Shown here one piece after another: positions 20,667 through 31,101 of a stretch of 64,000 nucleotides of DNA (position 1 is its first letter; every line of letters begins with the position of its first letter). The DNA is from Pollenia angustigena (lineage: Eukaryota > Arthropoda > Insecta > Diptera > Polleniidae): assembly GCA_930367215.1 (NCBI GenBank), contig OV884059.1:67799393-67863392 (forward strand), given 5' to 3'. Below the pieces are notes generated by a model. It had not been told where the DNA came from, made no database searches, and saw only the letters and a list, made by a program, of their open reading frames with translations. Both the position numbers and the translations under genes were made by a program.

Positions 20667-20954
20667 TACAATCGTTTTAAGAACATAAAAAATTTAAAAA
20701 AAAAAAAAATTTCCTTAAGAAGAAATTTACCATTTACTTGGGTTATAAAACTTGGACTCGAGAAGCTCCACGGCAACCGAAAATGGGTATCTTTGAAAAA
20801 AAAAATTATATTTTGGTCATAACTTTTTTGTATATGAACCGATTTTTCCGAAATTTTCAGAAAATATTTTCTACTAAAGATTTCCGATCTTTTGATATAT
20901 AAGGCGTAACTATAGGTCATATGACAGTCCAAAAAATCAGGTTTTTATACAATT

Positions 20955-21831
20955 ATTAGTATTGTGGTTATTTTATTGAACTATTTATGGTTTTTAATCC
21001 AAATTTTTAATATTTTTAATTAGGCTTAAGTTCATTAAATTTAATTTTCATTAAATTATTTTTATGAAGAAAGGAATTTTACAACATGAAAATCAATTAA
21101 AATTTACTGATAATTTTTCATTCTTGACTCAATCTGGGCTCGAACCCAGGTGTTTACGGACAGGTTACCCTGACATGTTTCGATTGCAACCACTCAATCT
21201 CCTCAGAGGGCTTGCCGTTTAACACTCGCAGCCATCGACGACTGCTGACGTCATTAGTCAAACATCAATCCTTAAACCAAATTGTATTCAACCTTTGGTA
21301 GATCGAAATTTGCTTTATTTCTATTTTAATTTTTTTTTTAATAATTGTCAAAGCTAAGGCACGAGCTCTATGCTTGCATTTGTCCTTCAAGTTGTGCTGA
21401 AAAGGTCAACAAGAAAAAGAAAGACAAAAAAATGAAAAAAAACAAAAAATATGTACTTTGAACTTCAAGAAGAATTCTTGACAAAAAGTACGAAAAAACA
21501 GAAGTAAAGGAACAACATGTTAAAATAAATTAAAATAGATAATCATTCAAAGCAAATTTCGATCTACCAAAGGTTGAATACAATTTGGTTTAAGGATTGA
21601 TGTTTGACTAATGACGTCAGCAGTCGTCGATGGCTGCGAGTGTTAAACGGCAAGCCCTCTGAGGAGATTGAGTGGTTGCAATCGAAACATGTCGGGGTAA
21701 CCTGTCCGTAAACACCTGGGTTCGAGCCCAGATTGAGTCAAGAATGAAAAATTATCAGTAAATTTTAATTGATTTTCATGTTGTAAAATTCCTTTCTTCA
21801 TAAAAATAATTTAATGAAAATTAAATTTAAT
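20955..21831. mobile_element. Inverted pair of tRNA-related SINE-like elements (family H)
   Basis: Two arms of about 300 bp (near 21031-21330 and 21536-21831) are almost exact reverse complements, separated by about 200 bases. The right arm carries a box-B-like GGGTTCGAGCCC and an upstream box-A-like GGCTGCGAGTGTTAAA, suggesting a tRNA-derived promoter. A single related copy lies at 47120-47655. The left arm continues to the natural end (ATTATTAGTATTG at 20955), whereas the right arm stops 80-90 bp short. The same 14-mer GTTTTTATACAATT flanks the whole pair (20941-20954 and 21832-21845). It looks like one insertion of an inverted dimer. Confidence 0.75.
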
Positions 21832-21999
21832 GTTTTTATACAATTTTTGATATTTTTTTGTACGGGAGGTACCACTTCTATAATCGCGCCCAAATTTTTT
21901 GGGGTGCTTTATATGTAAAATCTTAATGTTTGGAACGCCGTTCTCAGGATATACAGAAATAAAAAAAATACAACAACAACAAGGGATTTTTGGAAAATA

Positions 22000-22312
22000 T
22001 TAGTGGTAGTCGTGGTTTTTTGCGCATATCTCCGTCATTATTGGACCGATCTGGCTGAATTTCAATAGCAAACTTTAACGCAGTATATGTGACATAAATG
22101 TAAGACAACCTTGTACCCATCATTTTTGGGGTCTTCGGAAAACCCATTTCAACATACACACGGACAGACGGACAACCGGATTTGAACTTCGCTTTTGATA
22201 CGGACCCAGAATATGTATACTTTATAGGGTGTAGGATCAATATTGTGAAACTTACAAACGGAATGACAAAGTTATATATACATTCCCTCTTACCTTCGGT
22301 GAAGGGTATAAA
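22000..22312 (-). repeat. Dispersed repeat B', minus copy
   Basis: The complement contains TATACCCTTCACCGAAGGTA, CACCCTATAAAGTATACATA, GTCCGTCTGTCCGTG and GACCCCAAAAATGATGGGTA, matching the + copy at 17830-18503 in order. Confidence 0.65.
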
Positions 22313-22413
22313 AATTGTTCTTAAATCGCATTAGAAAAATTACTGCTTCTTTAACAATTTTGAATGTAAACGTTGGTATAGCAATTAACATGACAAATAA
22401 TTTAACAACCTTA

Positions 22414-22979
22414 GCCCTCGTTACTCTTACGTTAACGTTTTCCTTACCAAGTTTATGTCTAAATAGGAACTATATATAATTTAAACGTGACGTCGCTCCA
22501 CAGATGAACCTGATAAAGTATACAAATTTCCTGCTTTTTTTTGTATCAGCTCCATAAAACATTTTATCAATACCCACGGCATTTTTTATATTTTGATACA
22601 CGGAAAGAGTTCTTTACCTAATCACCAGAAAACATATGGCTTAAACAAAACAAAATTTTGCGTGTTCTCTTCCAATCCAACAATTACTTATACCTATTAT
22701 GTTGCTTATGTGCGGCTTATTTTAAGCAAAATGCTTCTTAAATGAGAACATTTTTTTCGGATTTGGGATTTTCTTGTTTTAAGAAACGAAATTGATTACT
22801 TGAGAAAATAAACTTCATTCCGTGTACAATGCGCACACATAAAATGTATAAATTACATAAGCTTTGACAAATTTTCCAATGTCTTATAAACAAATTGACG
22901 TTTTTCTAGTAACTACCAACCATTGAAGTTGCCCGCAGCGTTTATCTGTCCGCAACATTTACGTATGAGTAACGAGGCC
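22414..22979. mobile_element. MITE W, TSD TTA (566 bp), with a nested MITE
   Basis: The ends G(C/G)CCTCGTTACTC(T/A)TACGT are inverted, and TTA flanks both sides (22411-22413 and 22980-22982), suggesting PIF/Harbinger. The right end recurs at 11966-12045. A separate 226-bp element sits inside at 22599-22824. Confidence 0.75.
22599..22824. mobile_element. 226-bp MITE with CACGGAA ends, TSD TA
   Basis: The left end CACGGAAAGAGTT and the inverted right end CACGGAATGAAGTT are flanked by TA (22597-22598 and 22825-22826), consistent with Tc1/mariner-type insertion. It is nested in element W. Confidence 0.75.
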
Positions 22980-23153
22980 TTAAGTGATATTCGTAGAAAA
23001 TTTAAATTGTTAAACCGTCAGTAAATGCTTTTTAAATACTATTGGTTAAAGAAAGAAAAAAAATGTTTATTTGTTGTAATTGAGAATAATTTTGCATATA
23101 AATAACTCAAAAAATTTTTTAAAGCAAAATTTTGTTTTTATATTTTTCAGATA

Positions 23154-23726
23154 ACAGTACTTTTCGCTTATAGTCATATCCTTTAGTTGCAACCATAACG
23201 TGGACTATATCGCTAATGTGACAATAAGGGTAATTCACATATATGCCACTATGACGCAAATAACCGAAATCGAATAAAATCAAATTGTGTGAATAAAGGG
23301 AATACAAAATTCATATAAATTACACCCACATCAGGCTTATGGTTTTACAATAGAGTTGCAGACTGTATAAAAAATAGTTAAAATAAAATAGTTACCAACG
23401 GCAAAAACTAATTTTTTACGAGTGGAGAGTTGATGACAAAAATTAAATGATTTAATTCATTTTTTCTTGGATGGATTTTTGATTCGAAAACAAAAAAGAA
23501 CTTAGTAAATTTTGCTAATGTGACTATAACGCCATTAATTTGCTTTACTTTTTCTTTTGACTACTGTTGATAAATGGCATACATGGTTAATGTGCTTATA
23601 TCGCTTAATGGACTGTAAGGTTAATATTTTATATTAAATTAACTTATAGCAGCAAAATAAACAGATAAAATGGACTATATCGCTAATGTGACTATAAGCG
23701 TAGTGAGTATAAACGAAAAGTACTGT
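23154..23726. mobile_element. MITE with ACAGTACTTTTCG ends (573 bp)
   Basis: The terminal inverted repeats are ACAGTACTTTTCG(C/T)TTATA. Subterminal copies of GGACTATATCGCTAATGTGA occur near both ends, in the same orientation. TA is adjacent at the left and ATA at the right, so a TA target is likely. No transposase remains. Confidence 0.72.
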
Positions 23727-23935
23727 ATAATTTTTAAATTTAAAAGGGCTTCCATGGTCTCTGCTTCTGAAAATACCAGGGCTTTTTAAATCGAATCGAA
23801 TACAGTTTTAGCATTGCAATATTCTTTAGAAAACCGCCTAGAATATGTTTGCACACATTTTTCTTAATGGTCACATCAAAGAAAACTGTTTTCAACAAAA
23901 ATTTTTAATCATATTATGGTTAATTTAACCATATG

Positions 23936-24183
23936 TGACAGTTTCAGTTAAAAGGGACCAATGGGCAAAAAATGAGTTTTGGAGAAATACTATTTTAAAG
24001 TTAACAAGTAAATTATTTTTCTTATCAAAGGTGTATCTTAAAGGTGTATCTTATGACAAAAGTAATGAAGTTTGAAAACTGCGGTTTGCTGCATAAGAAA
24101 GAGCGTATTGTCTTTTTTAAGAATCACCAAAAAAGTAAAAATCGATTTGTTCATCCATAGGTCCCTTTCTACTGAAACTGTCA
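23936..24183. mobile_element. 248-bp MITE with 29-bp TIR
   Basis: The ends are TGACAGTTTCAGT followed by (T/A)(A/G)AAAGGGACC(A/T)ATGG, inverted at both ends. The inner AAAGGG.CCAATG motif also appears in the MITE at 35673-35921. The target duplication is unclear. Confidence 0.75.
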
Positions 24184-24904
24184 GATATTATGGTCACGGG
24201 AAACCATATTATGGTAAAATTTACCCTCCACCAAGCAACCACAACCATTTTATGGGTACCTTTAAACTTGTTATGGTTAGATATGAGTTATTGTTTGTTT
24301 TGTAAAGCAACACGCTCACTCTAAATTGAAGACCCCTGCAATAAGAAGAGGCAACTTTTTGAAGGAATTTAATGGTGTTTTCTTTTCTACAAAAAAATGT
24401 GACATTTTATTTTAAAAAAATGCAATTTGGTGTCTGCTTCTTAAAATTTTGCTCCCGAAAAGGGTGGCTTGTTTTATTCTAAAAAACTCACGCTTTTCAA
24501 GAGCAAAATATTCTTTACGCAAAGAATACTTTACTATAATTGATTTTGTAACTTGTTTGCTTTTGCTGTTAAAAAAAAGAGTTTAGTAAAGTCCGTTTGC
24601 ATTTAAGGTGACGATATATAATTATCCTAATATATTTTATAAAAATTGGATGTAAATTTACAACAAAAACCAAAGAGCTCAACCGATTTTGCTAAAACTT
24701 GATATGTATGTATTTTGTAACGTTTATCTTTATAAAACGCTTTTCGGTTTATTCCCTTTATAATAAACCTTTGAGTTCCTTTAATTGCAAATCCAAATAA
24801 ATACACACATTTATTCAACTTACCTGACTTTAAAAATTTAAAATTTATCCTCTTTTGTAATTAACGAATTCAACCGTTTAATGTATCAAAATATTTTTGA
24901 GATA

Positions 24905-25399
24905 AGCCTAGTACTCTGTTCAAATTTGTGAAAAATGTTGAGCAACATTTACTTCTTCACACTAAAATATTGGCATGTATCAATGTTACCTATCTGGCGA
25001 GTTTGTACAATTTGACGTTTTAATTCCTGCAAAGTATGCGACATTGTTTTGCGTATGTAAACAAAGACCACATGTATTTTACTAAAATTTATTTTTTTCA
25101 ATAAAAAAGAAAGTAAATATGGATAAAAAACTGTTACCGATTGTGTTATATTAATTTTTTATTTCTTTTTAAATTATCAGTTCATATTTTTTTGCTTTTG
25201 CTTAAAATTCCACGTGAAATAAATGCAATTACATTATTTCGCAGTTGTATATAAATGTTGCCAGAAACATTTCGGAACTTTTTCACAAAATAAACAGAGT
25301 ACAACTATATCAACATTATTTCATAGATATTCCGCACAAGTTTTTTTCATATGCGTTTTGATAGCATATCACGTGAAATGTTGAACAGAGTATCAGGCT
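24905..25399. mobile_element. 495-bp MITE, TIR AGCCT..TACTCTGTTCAA, TSD TA
   Basis: The left end AGCCTAGTACTCTGTTCAA and the inverted right end AGCCTGATACTCTGTTCAA differ at two positions. TA flanks both sides (24903-24904 and 25400-25401). The interior contains CACGTGAAAT several times. It is inserted in the LTR-like repeat; the uninterrupted copy provides the empty site. Confidence 0.8.
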
Positions 25400-25510
25400 T
25401 AAGCCTGTATTTATAGATCACAACCACTCAAGTAGATTGAATACCATTAGCGTACAGAACATTCTGTTCGAGTTAATTGAAAATAATGGTTATAGATTCA
25501 AATCTCAATA

Positions 25511-26024
25511 GGCTTTTTACACTTATCAACTTCTAACATCTACCATCAAAGATGTAGAGAATGTGAAACACTCGTTTACATTGCTCACATCTTACATCTA
25601 CCATCAAACAGAAATGTCACCATTTTTGGAAAAATAATGTTTTTAAAATAATAAATGTTTGTTTCTACAAAAGTGTCAAAATTTAAAAAGAAAATACAAA
25701 AATGTATTTAAAGTTTAATTTGTTTAAAAAATACTTAACAAAGAAACATTGCAGTAAAAAAGAAAACTTGACAAATGGTAACGCTGCTTTCAAAACAAAC
25801 TTCCTTCTGTCAGTGATGCCACAATCATAATAGAACTTATTGCCACTTTTCTAGTGATGACACTAAAATAATCGAAAGATGTAAAATGGAATAAAATGAG
25901 ACAGGAACATCTTTTAAAGATGTTGGTTTTAAGCCTTATGTATTTCTTATGGAAAGATGTTAACATCTTCAAAGATTGTGGCAAATTGATGGTAGATGTT
26001 AGATGTTGACCAGTGTAAAAAGGC
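25511..26024. mobile_element. 514-bp MITE with about 40-bp TIR, TSD TA
   Basis: Inverted ends G(G/C)CTTTTTACACT followed by TCAAC.TCTAACATCTACC and ATCAA. TA on both sides (25509-25510 and 26025-26026). The subterminal motif ACATCTACCATCAAA is repeated internally. The second of two insertions in the same LTR-like repeat. Confidence 0.85.
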
Positions 26025-26197
26025 TATAAGTCTACAATTACAATTAGTAGAAATTTTTATACAGTGATGTTCATAACAATTTAATCTTATACGACATACA
26101 TAACACTATAATTCACAAGATAACTTATAACTAAAACAATAAATAATTCTTAGATAAAACTTATTTTGTAACAATATAAAAAATTTCAGCGAAATTA

Positions 26198-26470
26198 CCA
26201 TTGACCAAATGTTCAACATTTTTCATTTTTCGAATTTATTCTATGAGCTAATTATGTATTTTATAAAGCTTTTTTGTAGTATATAAAGTATATAAAGTGT
26301 ATAAAGTCATTTCTGAAAAATTGTAGGAATAGAACTATTACAAAAAAGCTTTATAAAATACATAACTGAAATTTAGCTCATAGAATTAATTCGAAAAATG
26401 AAAAATGTTGAATATAATATAAAGTTACCTTCGGAAGGAAATAATTCCCAGTTTCCATTGACCAAATGTT
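26198..26470. mobile_element. Foldback element flanked by 16-bp direct repeats
   Basis: Arms of about 65 bases (TTCAACATTTTTCATTTTTC inward to AAAGCTTTTTTGTA) are inverted around a loop of TATATAAAG repeats. CCATTGACCAAATGTT occurs at 26198-26213 and again at 26455-26470, bracketing the palindrome. Confidence 0.7.
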
Positions 26471-26573
26471 TTTTTTTTATTTTATTTTGAACCAGAAGGG
26501 GGAATAATTGGTTAAAAAATAAAAAATCAACGCTTAATTCGCTTTGCTTAAACTAAACGCTAATGGCCTGTTT

Positions 26574-26665
26574 GTCGATAACAAAAACAATATTTTATAA
26601 TCTTTTTCTGTTTTACATGTAAGTTAACCGAACGAAGTTTTCATTCGTTATCGACGAACAGGCCA
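26574..26665. mobile_element. Palindromic MITE, family G copy 2 (92 bp)
   Basis: TGGCCTGTTTGTCGATAACA on the left pairs with TTATCGACGAACAGGCCA on the right. TAA precedes it and TTA follows. Shorter than copies 1 and 3 (139 bp each) because the left arm has lost an inner segment. Confidence 0.72.
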
Positions 26666-27358
26666 TTAAATTACTTATTATCAGAGACATACACTTAGAG
26701 CAAAATAATTTAAAGGGGCAAAACGGGGTAAAAATAAGTGCTTGTGGTACTTTTTGTCAGCTCGTTTTTTAAGTCAACTTTCCATTAATCATAAAGGCAG
26801 CAATCAAATAGTGTACATTTGAATCAAAATGAGTTAAAAGATTATTTTATAATGCGTAGTACTAAACAAACTAAAGATTTAAAATGTTTAATACAAATTT
26901 GTTTATCAGCTCTAAGTACCATAAAAGCCATACATTTTGGAAATTTAAATTTAAAAGAGCAAAAAGGTGTCAAATTATTTGATACATATTTTCTGAAACC
27001 ACGCATTTTTTAAATATTTTGTAGAAAATTCAAAAATGAAATTGGAGTACAGTCGAAATTAAATGCAATAGATGGTACAATTACAAATACTTAAAATAAT
27101 AATGCAGTAAAATCCGCATTCAAAACTACATAAAATAAAAGGACTTTAAACCAAAAAAATTCTAATAGAGCAAAAAGGTTTAAGAGGGTAAAAATTATTA
27201 TTTTAAAACGTTAACACCATCTTGACTACTTTAGAGAACATAAAATCAGGATAGGGAAAACTCAAGCAAGTTTAATGCTAAAGCCCACCATACAGGAAAT
27301 TTTTTTACATCTAACTTGTCAAATTTCCAACTCACATGTAATTCTGCTTGCCTGCCAG

Positions 27359-27959
27359 CAGGGTTGTCAGATTTTTTGAGCTCCATCGCCAAACCGGATG
27401 TGAGAAATCGCCAAACGTCGATTTTGTTAAGTTTTTGTAAAATTTTCTTTTTTTTTAAATTAAAATTTGCATACAAAAAACGCTAGTATAATTTTTCAGT
27501 CAAAAATCGCCAAAAACTGAGAAAAAAAACAAAAAAGTCGCCGAAGTAAATTGTGTTTTGTTTCTGTAATTTTTTTTAAATAACATAAAAAGGAGATCAT
27601 ATATGTATTCAGTTAAAAACTTAAATTAAGTACACGAGTCTTTAAAATCGTACACTTCAGCCTCACCGATTTCATTACTGGAGTTTTGACCTACATTACA
27701 TACATACTATTAGTATTAAATAGTGACTGAATAAAAAATTCACTTAATATGTTTTTTCATATTAGTAATGATAACAAAAAATGACAAGTTGTTAAACAAA
27801 ATCGCCGAAATAATATAAATGGTAAAAATAGCCAAGTTATTCGCCAGTTATATCAGAAATCGCCATAAAAGTCGCCAGTCGCCAAATGGGAAATGCCATC
27901 GCCAAACACGTTTCAAAATCGCCACGTTTGGCGAGAAATCGCCATATCTGACAGCCCTG
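27359..27959. mobile_element. hAT MITE with perfect 8-bp TSD (601 bp)
   Basis: The ends CAGGG(T/C)TGTCAGAT are inverted and typical of hAT. CCTGCCAG flanks both sides (27351-27358 and 27960-27967). The interior is studded with the octamer AAATCGCC on both halves, many more times than expected by chance. No transposase. Confidence 0.9.
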
Positions 27960-28115
27960 CCTGCCAGAACTGTTGTGTTTTATAGTATTCGGTCAGAAAC
28001 GTACGTGTTTACTGCTCCTGTCATAGTTTCGGTTTTTTTTTTTTGCATAGCTTTTGCCGTTCTGAGTATTCAAACTGGCGTGCTGCCGCCACAAAACTCT
28101 TTACTTGCGCCGTAA

Positions 28116-29960
28116 AAGAGTTAAGCCATTTTTTTCTTTTAATTTATAGATGTCAAGTTGGGATATGATAATAAAATGTTATTTTCTCTTTCGCATTACC
28201 ATGTCGTGTACGGTAGACTTTAATAAATATAATAAATATTATATTTTAGTATTTTTTTTTATTCTCTGTAGCAAATCCTTTGCTTATGTAAAAATTATTA
28301 GAGACTTTGCTTTCTAAAACCATAATATTTGTGTTTATTTTCAAACATTAAACTAAGAGTGAGTATATAAAAAGAAATCTAAATTTAATGCCGACTATTA
28401 AACTTTACTACTCGATTTATTAAGTTATTTACTTTTTTATTACGTATAGACTCGAAGAAAAATGAAAGGAAAAGAAAGTTCTTAAAAATCTCTGCATTAA
28501 AAAAACGAAACTACTTTCTTAATTTATGAAAAGTTTAACAATTTGTGCATCATAATTAAATCATGGCCATCAGCCTCAGCTGCATTCAATATGATGCATA
28601 GAAGCGAAAAAACCCAAAATAAGTTTTCATGAAATTTACAAAAGATTAAGAAAAAAAAATCTCTCTTCATTTCGGGAAAACGAAAAACGTGCAACAACTT
28701 AAAACCCTAAAAAATACAAACTATTTAATGAGCCCCATGCAGAGATTTTAATAGACTTTTCTTTTCTAGGAATTAACAATTATTTTTTCTTGGTATTAAA
28801 GATTAATATAAAAAAAATACAGAGAAGGAAAAATAAATAATTTACTACGTATTAAAATTAGATTTAACTAAATAAATATTTTGTAAATACTAGAATATTT
28901 CAATATGAAAAACACACTGATGCATACACACACAGACACACACACGCACCGAGTAGATTAGTAGATTTAAAATGTTAAGTGTACAGATATACATAAATAA
29001 AATAATTAATTTAGTTTAATTAAAAAAAAAACTAACATGAATAATAAATAATCAGAGACAAAAAAAAAAACAAACAAAAAGTTATTAGTTTAATTATATG
29101 AAAAAATAATAAATCAATATAATTAATCAAAAGTTAAAAACACTCGTACTTAAATCAGGGTATATTAATATAAATAAATATAAAATTAGAATAAATTTAA
29201 TAAGCAAAAACAAAAAAAATCAAATTTGAATTTAAAAGTTGTAAAAAGGAATTAAAATCTAAAATAAATTAGTTTCTTAATATAATTAAGAATTTATTGA
29301 ATAAGTATAATACACACATTAAATTATGCCTACGGACACACACACACACACACACTCATACATACTAAAACTTCTTTAGTTTTTTCTTTTCCGTTATGTT
29401 TTTCTACCAACAACCGTCCTGCAAAAACCAACAAAATCAAACAAACAAAAATGGCCGTTTCTATGCGACAAATAACTGTATAAAATTCTTAACAAAAATA
29501 ATAAATAAAAAATTCAATTAAATTAAAATTGAGTACTTAACATTCGTAGAAACAAACAAATAAATTAAAAAAAAAAAAACGAAAATAAAATAAAATATAT
29601 AAAATGTATATCGAATAGTGCTCAGACTTTTTATACTTTCCTAAGGATTTTATTAAATTTATTATTTTAATTTCTGTATTCCTATTTTTTTTTTAAACAA
29701 ATTTTTTTTCTTTTCTATTTAAATTCTCTTTTGGAAAAGCAATTTATTATGAATAAGAATTAAAAAAAGACATTGCAAAAATATCCTTAGCACACTGTGG
29801 TCTTTAAACAAATATGGGGATTTGAGCAAACAAGAATAGACATAACAAAAATAAAAAAAATAGTTGTCTGCAATTCTTTACTTTCTAGACTTGGGTTAAA
29901 TTAAAAATGCTCCAGAATTATTTGCTATGACAATTTTTTGAATTTCTTTTAAAGTTTTCT
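28116..29960. other. AT-rich intergenic or untranslated-like sequence
   Basis: No coding region or element ends recognised. It holds CA microsatellites (28927-28946 and 29336-29355), many A-runs and scattered AATAAA motifs. Texture resembles a long dipteran 3' UTR or unconstrained intergenic DNA. Confidence 0.4.
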
Positions 29961-30368
29961 TTTGATTTTTATTTTGTTTAGAAAACTTTTAAGCTTATTC
30001 ACCAACACTAGGGATAGGCAAATGAACAAATTTGACCAAATATACCGTATTGATTTTTTTTTTTTATAATATCGATGTTTAATAATGAAAAATATCGATA
30101 TTTTAATGTATGGCACGTATATAGCTGAATTTATTGTTGCCAAACTTATAAACTAAATATGGGTAATTCCAAAGTGTTGAACGTAACAGTCGTACGCATC
30201 AAAAATGCAATAACATTTTCAACAAAAAATATTTTTACGTTCTCTTAACCCTTAAATTATATGGAGGGTGATTCTAGGTCAACGTGAAAAAAAACTGAAG
30301 TAGTTTTTGTGGCCATGTATAAAAAGGCGTAATTGAGCGAAACCTGGCACAATTTTTTAGTCAAACTA

Positions 30369-30835
30369 CCCTGCGCGAAATTTGTGTCAATTGACCCCAC
30401 AGACTGGTCCTGGGAGTTGTGAAAATAGAACTGGTACAAAAAGAAAGAACTCATGACCAGTGAAAGGAGAACCAATCATGTAACTGGTTTATGGAGAACA
30501 AAAAGGTAGAAAAAGTAATGACTTACAGTACAGTCTTCACCGGTGGTGTGATACATTTTTTTGGGACTTTCTAAAATTTGGCTCTTGAATTTAATTGTAG
30601 GACTGTTTTATTGAAATAATACTACATCGTATTGAAATAATACTACACGTCCATTGAGAATAGATTTGTGACTGGTCAAATGGTGTCAATTGACCCCTTC
30701 AAATGACAACCCCATGTAAAAGTGATAGGTGTTATTCATAGAAAGTGTTAAAACTAGAACCGGTCTCTTCCACCAAAGACCTATCACAGGACTACTTTGC
30801 TGTCAGTTCGCTTCCCTCTAGGGTACTTTCAGAAT
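30369..30835 (+). mobile_element. Repeat/MITE E copy 1 (CCCTGCGCGAAATTTGTG end)
   Basis: Starts CCCTGCGCGAAATTTGTGTC. Over its whole length it matches the complement of 57081-57626, including CACCGGTGGTGTGATACATT, AACTAGAACCGGTC and TTCGCTTCCCTCTAGGG. The right terminal 80 bases of the other copy are missing here. An internal 21-bp direct duplication (TTGAAATAATACTACA) lies near 30610-30655. Confidence 0.75.
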
Positions 30836-31101
30836 TTTACGTATCAATGTAACATTAAAATTTCTTGGCTTGATTCCCAAATCTTCTGTATTTTCTTTTT
30901 TTTAAGCCAAAATCTGGGTCGATACGTGACATTTCGAACGTGAAATTTTTTCCGTAATAATTTTACTGAATAATGATTCAAATAAAGTAAAAATTTACCG
31001 TTGATCCAAATAACATATTTCTTTTCAAAGTCTTACTTAGATTACAGACCATGTAAGAAAATTTTTTTGGAATAATTTTTGTCAAATACCACCTTTTTTA
31101 A

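Larger units (their letters stand above)
24716..26173. repeat. LTR-like family T copy 3, interrupted by two MITEs
   Basis: The outer parts match 13887-14307: TGTAACG at the start, AAACGCTTTTCGGTTTATTC near the left, and ACAAGATAACTTATAACTA with AATAATTCTTAGATAAA near the right, ending TGTAACA. Removing the MITEs at 24905-25399 and 25511-26024 with one TA each leaves about 440 bp, close to the 421-bp uninterrupted copies. Confidence 0.7.
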
